Origin: Terrisporobacter glycolicus ATCC 14880 = DSM 1288
GTDB lineage: Bacteria; Bacillota; Clostridia; Peptostreptococcales; Peptostreptococcaceae
Reading direction: 5' to 3'
DNA: 64,000 nt
Assembly: GCF_036812735.1 (NCBI RefSeq)
Contig: NZ_CP117523.1
Coordinates: forward strand, 2,232,001 to 2,296,000
Position 1 is the first letter of the stretch, and the number at the start of each line of letters is the position of its first letter. Below are positions 16,364 to 26,544 of the stretch, in pieces. The notes under the pieces were generated by a model, which saw only the letters and a list, made by a program, of their open reading frames with translations, was not told where the DNA came from and made no database searches. The position numbers were made by a program, and so were the translations under genes.

Positions 16364-19300
16364 TTAATCTCTTAATAAATCTTTTTTCAAAAGATTAAAT
16401 TCCTCTTTAGTAATTAAACTTAAGTCTAATAAGTTTTTCAATTTAAGTAATTCATCTATAATATTCAAACTTCTTCCATAAGCTAAACTACTTTCCTTAT
16501 CATTTACTAAGTTGCTTTGCACTATATTTTCTTCCTTGCCTTTCATATTACAAATTGCTTCTTCAATTGTGTTTTCATTTATAAATTGTTCTTTACTTTT
16601 TCTTATATCTAAAGCATTAATTGTATTTATGTCTTTTGGTATTATTTTATCGTTATAAACTCTTATACTTTGTATTCTTACAACTTTATCTAAAAATTTT
16701 GTAATCATAAGAGCATTTTTAACACTAAGATCAGATACGTTTGAAAGATCCATTATGGATTTTTTTAATTCTTCCTCTCCATCTTTATTTATTTCATAGC
16801 CTCTATAAGTTATAAGATTTGTTGCGATTTCAAATAGTTCATTTTCATTATAGTCCTCAAAATCTAACCATATTGGAAATCTGCAACTAAGTGCAGGGTT
16901 ACTTAATACAAAATCCTTCATACCATCTTTTTGACCACACAACACAATAATTATTTTATTATTATTTTTATCAATAAACTTAATTAAAGATGACATTAAC
17001 TCTTTTTTATTGTATTTATTATTAAATAAATGTACTTTATCAATTAATACCATTTTACCTAAATAGCTATTTAGTATATCTTCAATTTGTACTCCTCCAT
17101 CTAAAAGAGCAGTAATTTCTATTTCATCCATTTCCACTATATTTTTCGATTTTAAAATTCCAACACTGTAATACATACTTGATAATATTTTTAATGTTGA
17201 TTTTTTACCTGTACCATTATTTCCTGTAAATACCATATTGCTATATTTACTTAACTGACTTTTAACTCCTAGCTTTTCTCTTTTTTCTTTTGTCTTTATA
17301 ATTTTATACTGATTTCTTAAAAAGTTCTTAGCTTTTTCATTTGCTCCAATTTTTTTCAACTTAGATTCTAAATTAAAATCGTTGGCAGATGTAAATTCGT
17401 TTATATTATCAATGTCTTTAGTAGTTATTAGATTCATTTCATAAACACTAATATCACTTTCAGAAATTCTAATACTTTGAGCCCTTATTAAATTTTCCAC
17501 ATAATTTCTAACTAATCTACCATTTCCTGATTGCATATCTGAGTTTTCATATATATCCACAAAACTCTTTTTAAGTGATGTATATCCATTTTTTGATAAT
17601 TTAAATCCTTTTGACTCTAAAAGTTTTATTGCCATTTCAGAGAGTTCATCCGGCTTATAATCTTCAAAGTTGGTCCATAGAGGGAATCTAGAACGAAGGC
17701 CAATGTTCACATCAAAGAAGTCTTCCATTTCTTTTTCATAGCCTGCAAGTATTACTATGACATCCTTTGAGTAATCCTCAATTAATTTAAGTAAAGTTTC
17801 TATGGCTTCTCTTCCAAGAGCATCGTAGGCTAGGGTATAAGCTTCATCTATAAACAATATACCTCCTATAGCTTCTTTAAAAGTTTCTTCAGTTTTTTTA
17901 GATGTTTCACCAGGAATTTCTGAAACAAAGTTAGATCTATCAGTTTCCACAAGTTGACCTATTTTAAGTAAGCCCATGCTATTTAACATTTCTGCCACAA
18001 GTCTTGCTATGGAAGTCTTTCCTGTTCCCGGGTTTCCTGCAAATACCATATTTAGATTTTGTTCAATTTCTGTTTCCACACCAACTGATTTTCTTTTTTC
18101 CTGTGCCACAATAAGCTTATACTGACTTCTTAGTAAGTTTTTAACTTCTTCCAATCCAATTATATCCTTAAGTCTTTCTTCCAAATTAAATTTAGCTTTA
18201 ACCTTGAAGTTGAAGTTATGTCTTTCTAACAAATCTATTTTCTTTTGTTTATCTTGTAGATATTTTCTAGATGCGTCCATTATGGCATTTTCAATTATAT
18301 TTCTTACAAATCTTGCATTTCCTAAATCATTCTTTCCACTAATTTGGTTTTTGGCAAATAAGTCTATTAAATCGTCTTCCACATTATCAGCTATTTTGTA
18401 TCCTTTGCTCTTTGCTATGTTGACCCCTATGGCATACATTTCATAAGGAGTATAATCTTCAAAATGAATTATATTAGGAAATCTAGATTTTAATCCTGGA
18501 TTTATACTTAGGAATTTTTCCATGTCATTTTCATATCCAGCAAGAATTACTACTAAATCATCTCTATTATCCTCTATTCCTTTAAGAAGAGCATCTACAA
18601 TTTCTTTGCCCACCTTATCTTCTTCGCTTTCACAAAGAGAATAAGCTTCATCTATAAATAAAACTCCTCCAATGGCAGAGTTTATAACTTCCATAGTTTT
18701 CTTAGCAGTTTCATTTGTATTTTCGCTAACGAAATCTGCTTTACTTACTTCTCTAAACACTCCACGAGAAAGTAAACCTAGGGCATTTAAGTATTCAAAA
18801 GTAGTTCTTGCTGCATTAGTCTTTCCTGTACCTGCATTTCCTGCAAATATCATATTCATTGATATTTTCGAAGTAGTAAGTCCCAATCGCTCTCTTATAT
18901 TTTGTACTTTAAAATTGTTTTGAACATTATAAATAAATTCTTTTAGTTCCTTTATTCCTATAATAGAGTTTAATTTATATTTAGCTTCTTCTAAGGTTGG
19001 CGTTGTATAATCACTTAATTTATAAACCTGAAATCCTACCTTGCAATATATTTCGTCATTTTCCACATAAATAAATAATCTACTGTTTAATTTTATATTT
19101 TCTTTAATAACAAGATTTCTAAGAGGATTATTAAGTTTGTATATAACATATTCTGATATGCCAAAATCACTATCTTTTTTATAGCTCTCTTGTAAATATT
19201 TACAAATACCGAAGTATTCTTTATTAGAATCATCTTTATTTAAATCTATCATTATGTCCAAAGATAATTCTTCTTTGATCTTGTTTATTGTTTCAATAAC

Positions 19301-19981
19301 CCTTCTTCTTACAACAATGTTTCTTTCTTTTTCATCCAAATCTTTAGTATAAAGTATTTTATCAATTAGATTATTACCAAATACTTTTTCTAAATCAATA
19401 TTTTTATCATCACTAGTAAATACTATAAACTTATTATTACAAATTAATTGATTTATTTTTTCTTTATGAATTTTTTCTGATCTTAAAATATCATTAATCT
19501 CTTCTTCATTTTCTTCAGCAGCTTTTACAAATACATTATTTTTTATAACATAATCATCATTTAAGTTGAAACAAGAATTTAGACAAAGCTCAGAAATAAC
19601 ATTAACTATTTCTTCCATTGCATCTTGTATATTTTTAAACATTATACATTTTGACTTTGATTTTAATTTATCATGCAAATCACTTAAAAATGCATTATAT
19701 CCTAACTTGAAGTTGTATGAATCTAGATTTATTTCATTTATATTATCACCTTCTATTAGCTCTTCTTTGTACATTTCTTCAATCAAAAGTCTAACACTTG
19801 TTTTCTTTCCCGTATCTTTTTCTCCAACTAGAAGAATAACTCCTTTTTCATTTTTTACAGTTTTATCTTTTATATAATTTATTAAATTTTTTATATATAA
19901 GTCTTGTCCTATAAGTTCTCTTTTCAAAAGTTTTTCTATTTTTTCAAATTTATTTTCTATTTCATTGTATATATCATCCAT
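16364..19981 (-). CDS. Giant CbxX/CfqX (SpoVK-like) protein with four AAA+ modules and SHOCT-like tail
   Basis: ATPase of 1205 residues, far longer than the usual 300-600 of the SpoVK/CbbX family. Module 1 (about 20-230) is degenerate: Walker A-like GEKDTGKKT (53-61) and no clear Walker B. Module 2 (335-600) is intact: GNAGTGKT (381-388), LFIDEA (441-446), SRFP arginine (499-502), NARFVRN sensor 2 (555-561). Module 3 (605-860) is intact: GNPGTGKT (649-656), LFIDEA (709-714), SRFP (764-767), NGRLVRN (820-826). Module 4 (875-1125) keeps the fold but has GNNGTGKK (920-927) and VLIDKV (978-983), so it is probably inactive. The last 35 residues (LNIIDELLKLKNLLDLSLIT...) look like a SHOCT oligomer-binding domain. 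No signal peptide. Role unknown; likely a remodelling machine. It follows no gene closely and appears monocistronic. Confidence 0.88.
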   Translation of the reverse strand: MDDIYNEIENKFEKIEKLLKRELIGQDLYIKNLINYIKDKTVKNEKGVILLVGEKDTGKKTSVRLLIEEMYKEELIEGDNINEINLDSYNFKLGYNAFLSDLHDKLKSKSKCIMFKNIQDAMEEIVNVISELCLNSCFNLNDDYVIKNNVFVKAAEENEEEINDILRSEKIHKEKINQLICNNKFIVFTSDDKNIDLEKVFGNNLIDKILYTKDLDEKERNIVVRRRVIETINKIKEELSLDIMIDLNKDDSNKEYFGICKYLQESYKKDSDFGISEYVIYKLNNPLRNLVIKENIKLNSRLFIYVENDEIYCKVGFQVYKLSDYTTPTLEEAKYKLNSIIGIKELKEFIYNVQNNFKVQNIRERLGLTTSKISMNMIFAGNAGTGKTNAARTTFEYLNALGLLSRGVFREVSKADFVSENTNETAKKTMEVINSAIGGVLFIDEAYSLCESEEDKVGKEIVDALLKGIEDNRDDLVVILAGYENDMEKFLSINPGLKSRFPNIIHFEDYTPYEMYAIGVNIAKSKGYKIADNVEDDLIDLFAKNQISGKNDLGNARFVRNIIENAIMDASRKYLQDKQKKIDLLERHNFNFKVKAKFNLEERLKDIIGLEEVKNLLRSQYKLIVAQEKRKSVGVETEIEQNLNMVFAGNPGTGKTSIARLVAEMLNSMGLLKIGQLVETDRSNFVSEIPGETSKKTEETFKEAIGGILFIDEAYTLAYDALGREAIETLLKLIEDYSKDVIVILAGYEKEMEDFFDVNIGLRSRFPLWTNFEDYKPDELSEMAIKLLESKGFKLSKNGYTSLKKSFVDIYENSDMQSGNGRLVRNYVENLIRAQSIRISESDISVYEMNLITTKDIDNINEFTSANDFNLESKLKKIGANEKAKNFLRNQYKIIKTKEKREKLGVKSQLSKYSNMVFTGNNGTGKKSTLKILSSMYYSVGILKSKNIVEMDEIEITALLDGGVQIEDILNSYLGKMVLIDKVHLFNNKYNKKELMSSLIKFIDKNNNKIIIVLCGQKDGMKDFVLSNPALSCRFPIWLDFEDYNENELFEIATNLITYRGYEINKDGEEELKKSIMDLSNVSDLSVKNALMITKFLDKVVRIQSIRVYNDKIIPKDINTINALDIRKSKEQFINENTIEEAICNMKGKEENIVQSNLVNDKESSLAYGRSLNIIDELLKLKNLLDLSLITKEEFNLLKKDLLRD

Positions 19982-20304
19982 AAATTAGCTCCTCTCTTTT
20001 ATCCTTATCTATAATCTTATACCCTTTTAACACTTATATTCATCATTATTTTTAAATTTTTAACCTATATCATCATATATTATTATCCTATGAAAATACT
20101 TACTTTACAAATATTTTTTCAAATCTTAAAGTATGTTGCATACATTTATATTTTTTGAAGTTTTTCTATTTTTATGTCTAGTTACTGAATTAAGACAATA
20201 TTTAAACAAATATTTCTTATAATAAAAATTCCAACGGTTGGTGTAAAGTATATGGCAAGTAGGAAGAATTAATGATAATGGGTATATATATGATACGATA
20301 ATAT
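19982..20304. other. Promoter region of the AAA gene, otherwise empty
   Basis: About 320 AT-rich bases. Possible minus-strand -10 sequences (TAATAAT around 20080) lie upstream of the AAA gene. No reading frame, repeat or structured element is convincing here. Confidence 0.5.
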
Positions 20305-20335
20305 AAAAAGACTTGCTTATTAAGCAAGTCTTTTT
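20305..20335 (-). terminator. Terminator after the adhesin gene
   Basis: Stem AAAAAGACTTGCTTA / TAAGCAAGTCTTTTT with a single-base loop, 60 bases past the adhesin stop. It is T-rich on both exits. Confidence 0.85.
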
Positions 20336-20394
20336 GAGTTAAATTAAGAACCTTTTTTATTCAAAATCTAGGTGCTTAACAAAATTTTTTTATT

Positions 20395-23300
20395 TTAGCT
20401 CTTAGTATTTTTTTTACGTTGGATTACAAAAATTATAACTATTGATGATAATAATATTACTAAATAGAATAAAATATTTGCTGAATCTCCAGTTGCTGGT
20501 GTAGTCGTATTATTATTATTATTTGAACTATTTGTATTATTACCATTTGTATTATTATTGCTACTATTTGGATCATTGTTGTTTAAATTACCATTAGAGC
20601 TTGTACCTTTTTTAGTATTTGTGATTAAGTATCCTTCATCTACACTACCAGTAATAGTGCTGTCATATCCTTCAACAGCTACTTCTTTTACTGTATAATT
20701 TATTTCTTTACCATCTTTGTACTTTTCTAAGTTAGAGAATGTATATTGCCAGTTTTCTTCTTTAGATAATTGTTTGCGTTGTATTTCTTCTCCATTAGCT
20801 AACAATATAACTGTAATATTCTTTTCTTCTCCACCCTTCCATACTTTTGTTACTCCAACTGATGTTTTTCCTGTTATTGTATTAGTTACAGTGAATCCGG
20901 TTTGTGCACTTCCTGTTATTACACTTGAATAACCTTCTTGTGCTTTTTCTACTAATGTATAATTTATTTCTTCTCCAGTTACTTCATTATATTTTGGTAA
21001 TTCTGTAAATGTATGTTTCCATTTTGTTTCTTCTGTAAGTTTTATTGTTTCTTTTTCTAAATTATCTGCTAAAAGTGTTACTTCCGCTTCTTTTCCTGCT
21101 TTTCCTACCCATACCTTATTTACTGGTATTGATATTTTTTCTGTATTAATATTCTTCACTACAAAACCTGAATTCATATCTCCTGTGATTTCTGATTTAT
21201 ATCCATCAATAGGTGCTTCTCCTACTGTGTAATTTATTTCTTTTCCATCTTTGTACTTTTCTAAATTTGTGAATGTGTATTGCCAGTTGTTTCTTTCATT
21301 TAGAATTTGGCTACCTATCATCTTACCATCAGACATTAAAGTTATTATTACACTATCAGATGCTTTTCCTATCCATTTTTTTGTTACTCCAACTGATGTT
21401 TTCCCAGTTATTGTATTTGTTACAGTAAATCCTGTTTCTGATGTTCCTGTAATTACACTTGAATAACCTTCTTGTGCTTTTTCTACTAATGTATAGTTTA
21501 TTTCTTCTCCGGTTACTTCATCATATTTTGGTAAATCTGTAAAAGTATGTTTCCAATTTGTTTGTGCTGTAAGCTTTATAGTTTCTTTTTCTACATCTCC
21601 AGCTAAAAGCGTTACCTCTGCTTCTTTTCCCGCTTTTCCTACCCATACCTTATTTACTGGTATTGATATTTTTTCTGTATTAGTATTCGTTATTACAAAA
21701 CCTGAATTCATATTTCCTGTGATCTCTGTTTTGTATCCATCTACAGCTATTTCTTCTACTGTATAGTTTATTTCTTTTCCATTTTTATACTTTTCTAAAT
21801 TAGAGAATGTGTACTTCCATCCATTTCCATCGTTTAGAACTTGACTTTCTAACTTGTTACCATCAGCCATTAAGTTTACTGTTACACTATCAGATGCTTT
21901 TCCTACCCATTTTTTTGTTACACCAACTGATGTCTTTCCTGTTATTGTATTAGTTACTGTAAATCCTGTTTCTGATGTTCCTGTAATTGCACTTGAGTAA
22001 TTTTCTAGTGATTTTTCTTCTACTGTGTAATTTATTTCTTTTCCTGTTACTTCATCGTATTTTGGTAATTCTGTGAAAGTATGTTTCCAGTTTGTTTGTT
22101 CTGTAAGTTTTGCTGTTTCTTTTTCTACATTATCTGCTAAAAGTCTCACTTCTGCTTCTTTTCCTGCTTTTCCTATCCATACCTTATTTACTGGTATTGA
22201 TATTTTTTCTGTATTAATGTTTTTTATAACAAAACCTGAGTTCATATTTCCTGTGATCTCTGTTTTGTATCCATCTACAGCTATTTCTTCTACTGTATAG
22301 TTTATTTCTTTTCCATCTTTATATTTTTCTAAATTTGAGAATGTATATTGCCATTCATTTCCTTCATTTAGAATTTGGCTTTCTATCTTTTTACCATCAG
22401 CCATTAAATTTACTGTTATACTATCTGATGCTTTTCCTACCCATTCTTTTGTTACTCCAACTGATGTTTTCCCAGTTATTGTGTTAGTTACAGTAAATCC
22501 TGTTTCTGATGTTCCTGTTATTACGCTTGAGTAACCGTCTAATGATTTTTCTACTAATTTGTAGTTTATTTCTTCTCCAGTTGCTTCGTCATATTTTGGT
22601 AACTCTGTAAAAGTATGTTTCCAGTTTGTTTGTGCTGTAAGCTTTATTGTTTCTTTTTCTACATTTCCAGCTAAAAGTGTTATCTCTGCTTCTTTTCCGG
22701 CTTTTCCTATCCATACCTTATTTACTGGTATTGATATTTTTTCTGTATTAGTATTTGTTATTACAAAACCTGAGCTCATATTTCCTGTGATCTCTGATTT
22801 ATATCCATCAATATTTATTTCTTCTACTGTATAGTTTATTTCTTTTCCATCTTTATACTTTTCTAAATTTGAAAATGTATATTGCCATTCATTTCCTTGG
22901 TTTAGAATTTGGCTATCTACCTTTTTCCCATCAGCCATTAAATTTACTGTTACACTATCAGATGATTTTCCTATCCATTTTTTTGTTACTCCAACTGATG
23001 TCTTTCCTGTTATCGTATTTGTTACAGTAAATCCTGTTTCTGATGTTCCTGTTACTACACTTGAATAACCTTCTTGTGCTTTTTCTTTCAATGTATAATT
23101 TATCTCTTTTCCTGTTACTTCATCATACTTTGATAACTCTGTGAATGTATCTTTCCATCCTTTTTCTTCTGTAAGTTTTATTGTTTCTTTTTCTTTTCCA
23201 TCTGCTAAAAGTGTTACTTCTGCTTCTTTTCCTGCTTTTCCTACCCACACCTTATTTACTGGTATTGATATTTTTTCTATGTTAGTATTCTTTATTTCAA

Positions 23301-25683
23301 AACCTGAATTCATATCTCCTGTGATTTCTGATTTATATCCATCAATAGGAGTTTCTTTCACTGTATAGTTAATTTCTTTTCCATCTTTGTACTTTTCTAA
23401 ATTCGTGAATGTGTATTGCCATTCATTTCCTTGGTTTAGAATTTGACTTTCTACCTTTTTCCCATCAGCCATTAAATTTACTGTTACACTATCAGCTGCT
23501 TTTCCTATCCATTTTTTTGTTACTCCAACTGATGTTTTTCCTGTTATTGTGTTAGTTACTGTAAATCCTGTTTCTACTGTTCCTGTTATTACACTTGAGT
23601 AACCTTCTAATGATTTTTCTGCTAATGTGTAGTTTATTTCTTTTCCTGTTTTTTCATCGTACTTCGGTAATTCTGTAAATGTATCTTTCCATCCTTTTTC
23701 TTCTGTAAGTTTTATTGTTTCTTTTTCTTTTCCATCTGCTAAAAGTGTTACCTCTGCTTCTTTTCCTGCTTTTCCTACCCATACCTTATTTACTGGTATT
23801 GATATTTTTTCTGTATTAGTATTTGTTATTACAAAACCTTTGTTTACATCTCCTGTAATCTCTACTTTGTATCCATCAATAGGTGTTTCTTCTACTGTAT
23901 AGTTTATTTCTTTTCCATCTTTATATTTTTCCAGATTTGAGAATGTATATTTCCAACCATTCCCTTCATTTAAAATTTGGCTTTCTACCTTCTTACCATC
24001 AGCCATTAAATTTACTGTTACACTCTCAGATGCTTTACCAATCCATTTTTTTGTCACATCAATATTAGTCTTTTCATTATATGTATTTGTTACTGTAAGA
24101 TCTTTTTCTGACTTTACATAACCATTTGGTGTAAAATCTTTTCCATCTTTATTAACTTCTTTTACAAAATAATTATAAGTTTTACCATTGTCATCTGTTT
24201 TATCTAAGTTATTCCATGTTACTTGTGAAGTACCGTTTGGAAGAGATTTTATCTCTGTATTTGTAACTTCCTTAGAAGTCGTATCATCTCCAACGCTACG
24301 ATATAATTTAAAATATATTGTAGGCTTTTCTGTCGGTCCACCATCCCAAATTTTTGTTGCTTTTACATCAATAAGTTTCTTGTTATTTTCAATATTTAAT
24401 AATGTTCCTTCTGTATCTGTATCTTTTACAGCAAAAGTTATTTCTTTTGATTCAAGTGGATCGAATTTAATCCACTGTGGTGCAGAAATTTCTTTAACTA
24501 TATATTCTGCTACAGGCAATTTTTTCACATTTGCAACACCTTTTTCGTCAGTAACTAGTTGGATGACTTTTTCATTACCTTTAATTACTCCACCATCTTT
24601 TCTTTTTAACTCAAACTTAACGTTTGGTATACCAACTTGTGTTCCAGAAATAGACTTGAAAATTTTCAATTCACCTTTAACTGTACCAGTGATTCCTCCA
24701 TCAGAATGAATATTCGCTACGCTAAAATTAAAATCTTTTCCTCTAACTGCTGGCTGATTATTTTCCTTGTACCAAGCTTTTGTATTATTCTCAAATTTAT
24801 CTTGTTTTTTATTTGTTATCTTTGTTTTGTACATAATTATAAAATTATTTAAAGAGGCATATCCTCTAGGAATATGAACTGTAATTTCTCCTGAAGAAAC
24901 ATTCACACGAATACTAGAACCTGGATAATCTCTTTCAAAATTTTCTATGGCATTGTCACCATAATATGAATTTGGTCTATATCCATCAACATCAATTCTA
25001 AAACTATCTGGTTCTAATACTTGACCTGGTTGAATCATATCTTCAATACGTATATTTTCATCCACATGTGCCTTTTCATTATTTATTGCTAAAAACCAAC
25101 GAACATGATCTATATCATCTGATTGAATGTCTCCTGTTTTATAATAAAAAACACTGTTCGTTCCCGATGCACCTTTGTGAATAGAAACTTCTGCCCTTTT
25201 TGATCCAGATTGAATAGATACTGTTTTTGTATCCTCGCCTGAAGTACTAGTTAAATTTCTTCCTAAAACTTTAAACTCTATCCATCCTTCAACATCATCC
25301 AAATTATTTACTTTGCTATTAAATGTAATTGTTGCTTCAGAATTAGTAATAACTGCTTTTGCAACTTCTTTTCCTTGGATAATAAGTGGTATAGTATCTT
25401 TATACCCTGAAAGATACGCTTGTCCAGATGAGCCCCAAGTTATGTGTATCGTATCCCCTTCACTGATATTCCCACCATTTTCATCAAACTCTAAACGTAC
25501 TGTTGCGCTTCCTCCATCATCAATTTTTGATGGTGATACTAATAACTGAGCAACATTAGTAGATGAAATATCTCTTCCTACCTGCCTATTTTCTGCATAT
25601 GCGCTCATGTTTGGCATAATGAGATTAAGTACCATTATAGCTGCCATAAAAATCCCAAATATACTTTTCTTTTTTTGTTTCAT
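20395..25683 (-). CDS. Sortase-anchored Cna-B repeat adhesin
   Basis: Surface protein of 1762 residues. Signal peptide at 1-31 (basic start, hydrophobic core, SAYA cut). Residues 35-325 form two adhesin domains of the collagen-binding (Cna A-like) type. A SpaA/Cna-B domain at about 337-436 and one Cna-B domain at 438-540 follow, then six copies of a 178-residue unit (541-1608) made of two different Cna-B domains, and a final single Cna-B domain (1609-1696). Each domain has the lysine (VTKKW or VNKVW), central glutamate (INYTVEE) and terminal asparagine (VTNT) needed for internal isopeptide bonds. An Asn/Ser/Thr-rich wall spacer, TPATG (1728-1732), a hydrophobic helix and a basic tail form the cell-wall sorting signal, close to the (S/P)PxTG type used by clostridial class B sortase. 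Expression is gated by three c-di-GMP riboswitches. Confidence 0.92.
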   Translation of the reverse strand: MKQKKKSIFGIFMAAIMVLNLIMPNMSAYAENRQVGRDISSTNVAQLLVSPSKIDDGGSATVRLEFDENGGNISEGDTIHITWGSSGQAYLSGYKDTIPLIIQGKEVAKAVITNSEATITFNSKVNNLDDVEGWIEFKVLGRNLTSTSGEDTKTVSIQSGSKRAEVSIHKGASGTNSVFYYKTGDIQSDDIDHVRWFLAINNEKAHVDENIRIEDMIQPGQVLEPDSFRIDVDGYRPNSYYGDNAIENFERDYPGSSIRVNVSSGEITVHIPRGYASLNNFIIMYKTKITNKKQDKFENNTKAWYKENNQPAVRGKDFNFSVANIHSDGGITGTVKGELKIFKSISGTQVGIPNVKFELKRKDGGVIKGNEKVIQLVTDEKGVANVKKLPVAEYIVKEISAPQWIKFDPLESKEITFAVKDTDTEGTLLNIENNKKLIDVKATKIWDGGPTEKPTIYFKLYRSVGDDTTSKEVTNTEIKSLPNGTSQVTWNNLDKTDDNGKTYNYFVKEVNKDGKDFTPNGYVKSEKDLTVTNTYNEKTNIDVTKKWIGKASESVTVNLMADGKKVESQILNEGNGWKYTFSNLEKYKDGKEINYTVEETPIDGYKVEITGDVNKGFVITNTNTEKISIPVNKVWVGKAGKEAEVTLLADGKEKETIKLTEEKGWKDTFTELPKYDEKTGKEINYTLAEKSLEGYSSVITGTVETGFTVTNTITGKTSVGVTKKWIGKAADSVTVNLMADGKKVESQILNQGNEWQYTFTNLEKYKDGKEINYTVKETPIDGYKSEITGDMNSGFEIKNTNIEKISIPVNKVWVGKAGKEAEVTLLADGKEKETIKLTEEKGWKDTFTELSKYDEVTGKEINYTLKEKAQEGYSSVVTGTSETGFTVTNTITGKTSVGVTKKWIGKSSDSVTVNLMADGKKVDSQILNQGNEWQYTFSNLEKYKDGKEINYTVEEINIDGYKSEITGNMSSGFVITNTNTEKISIPVNKVWIGKAGKEAEITLLAGNVEKETIKLTAQTNWKHTFTELPKYDEATGEEINYKLVEKSLDGYSSVITGTSETGFTVTNTITGKTSVGVTKEWVGKASDSITVNLMADGKKIESQILNEGNEWQYTFSNLEKYKDGKEINYTVEEIAVDGYKTEITGNMNSGFVIKNINTEKISIPVNKVWIGKAGKEAEVRLLADNVEKETAKLTEQTNWKHTFTELPKYDEVTGKEINYTVEEKSLENYSSAITGTSETGFTVTNTITGKTSVGVTKKWVGKASDSVTVNLMADGNKLESQVLNDGNGWKYTFSNLEKYKNGKEINYTVEEIAVDGYKTEITGNMNSGFVITNTNTEKISIPVNKVWVGKAGKEAEVTLLAGDVEKETIKLTAQTNWKHTFTDLPKYDEVTGEEINYTLVEKAQEGYSSVITGTSETGFTVTNTITGKTSVGVTKKWIGKASDSVIITLMSDGKMIGSQILNERNNWQYTFTNLEKYKDGKEINYTVGEAPIDGYKSEITGDMNSGFVVKNINTEKISIPVNKVWVGKAGKEAEVTLLADNLEKETIKLTEETKWKHTFTELPKYNEVTGEEINYTLVEKAQEGYSSVITGSAQTGFTVTNTITGKTSVGVTKVWKGGEEKNITVILLANGEEIQRKQLSKEENWQYTFSNLEKYKDGKEINYTVKEVAVEGYDSTITGSVDEGYLITNTKKGTSSNGNLNNNDPNSSNNNTNGNNTNSSNNNNNTTTPATGDSANILFYLVILLSSIVIIFVIQRKKNTKS
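20860..24063 (-). repeat. Six tandem 534-bp repeats coding paired Cna-B domains
   Basis: Six in-frame units of 534 bp (178 codons), followed by a partial seventh. Landmark sequence aactgatgt recurs at 534-base steps across 20854-23530. Units are very similar at DNA level, with the differences concentrated in a few variable codons. Such an array can change length by homologous recombination. Confidence 0.9.
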
Positions 25684-26153
25684 AATTATAACTCCTCACT
25701 AGTAATATATTTCTTATGTAAGTTGTAATTATTTTATTTACTGTTTTTACATCAGAAGTACCGTAATAAGACTCCGCGAAAATATATCTTCTTTTAAATG
25801 TAAAACCTTAAAGAAATATGTTAGAATTTCTTGTCTTATACATCTGAATTTTCCTAATTTTCTGTATATTTTCGACATTATTTTGTTAGTATTTGAAGCC
25901 CTATAACTTTCATATTTACAATTTACATAAATTAAATTTAGGTAACATCATTACTTACCTTTATTTTTATATTTTTTATTTTGGAAAATCCCAATTTGAT
26001 TATCATAAAATAATTAAGCGCCTGAATATCCTATATGTTTATCTTTGCATAGTTATGACATAAGCATGAATTTTCATTAGATTTCTTACTATTTTTTTAG
26101 GTTTTAATGCCCAAGTAAGTTCTCATAAACTATGAGATAATATAATCATCAAT
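25684..26153 (-). other. Distal half of the adhesin leader, no gene
   Basis: About 470 bases between the last riboswitch terminator and the adhesin ATG, expected to be transcribed as 5' untranslated RNA. It contains small dyads TCTCATA/TATGAGA (26121-26137) and AGGTAA/TTACCT (25951-25972), but no known RNA motif or coding frame. The ribosome site GAGGAG lies 8 bases before the ATG. Confidence 0.55.
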
Positions 26154-26274
26154 AAAAAAAGCTATATTCAACAATTAATAAAATTTTATTAATCGAAAAT
26201 ATAGCCGGTTGCACCACTTACTCCATATATCTTAGGTGCCCACATACAAGATATACTTCATCGTTTCTATTTTA
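26154..26274 (-). promoter_or_regulatory. Class-II c-di-GMP riboswitch, gene-proximal copy
   Basis: Read on the minus strand, the aptamer has AGAAACGATGAAG, then GTGGGCACC, then GTAAGTGGTGCAACCGGC. The GGGCAC...GTGCAACCG core is the pseudoknot signature of c-di-GMP-II (GEMM-II) aptamers. GCTATAT at the aptamer's 3' end is also the 5' arm of a long terminator stem (26205-26161) followed by seven T. Ligand binding pairs the arm in P1 (with ATAG), which should prevent termination: an ON switch. Confidence 0.92.
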
Positions 26275-26348
26275 TTATTTAGTTTTATACAAATATAAAA
26301 AGTAGTTATATAAACTTTTACAAACTGTGAAAGTTTATAATCTATATT

Positions 26349-26468
26349 AAAAAAAGCTATACTCAACAATCAATAAAAGTTTATTAATTGAAAATATAGC
26401 CGGTTGCACCACTTACTCCATATATCTTAGGTGCCCACATACAAGATATACTTCACAGTATCTATTTT
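26349..26468 (-). promoter_or_regulatory. Class-II c-di-GMP riboswitch, middle copy
   Basis: Same organisation as its neighbours. The GTGGGCACC and GTGGTGCAACCGGC core is unchanged, while the entry strand reads AGATACTGTGAAG instead of AGAAACGATGAAG. The terminator stem lies at 26400-26356 with seven T on the RNA sense. It starts 195 bases from the proximal copy. Confidence 0.92.
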
Positions 26469-26544
26469 ATTATTTTATTTCGTATAAATATAAAAAGTAG
26501 TTATATAAATTTTCATCAGCTTTGAAATAATTATAATCTATATT

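Noticed and set aside
24188-24709. 173-codon plus-strand frame inside the adhesin gene
   Set aside because: Antisense shadow of the repeat-rich coding strand; Ser/Phe/Val-rich, no start signal.
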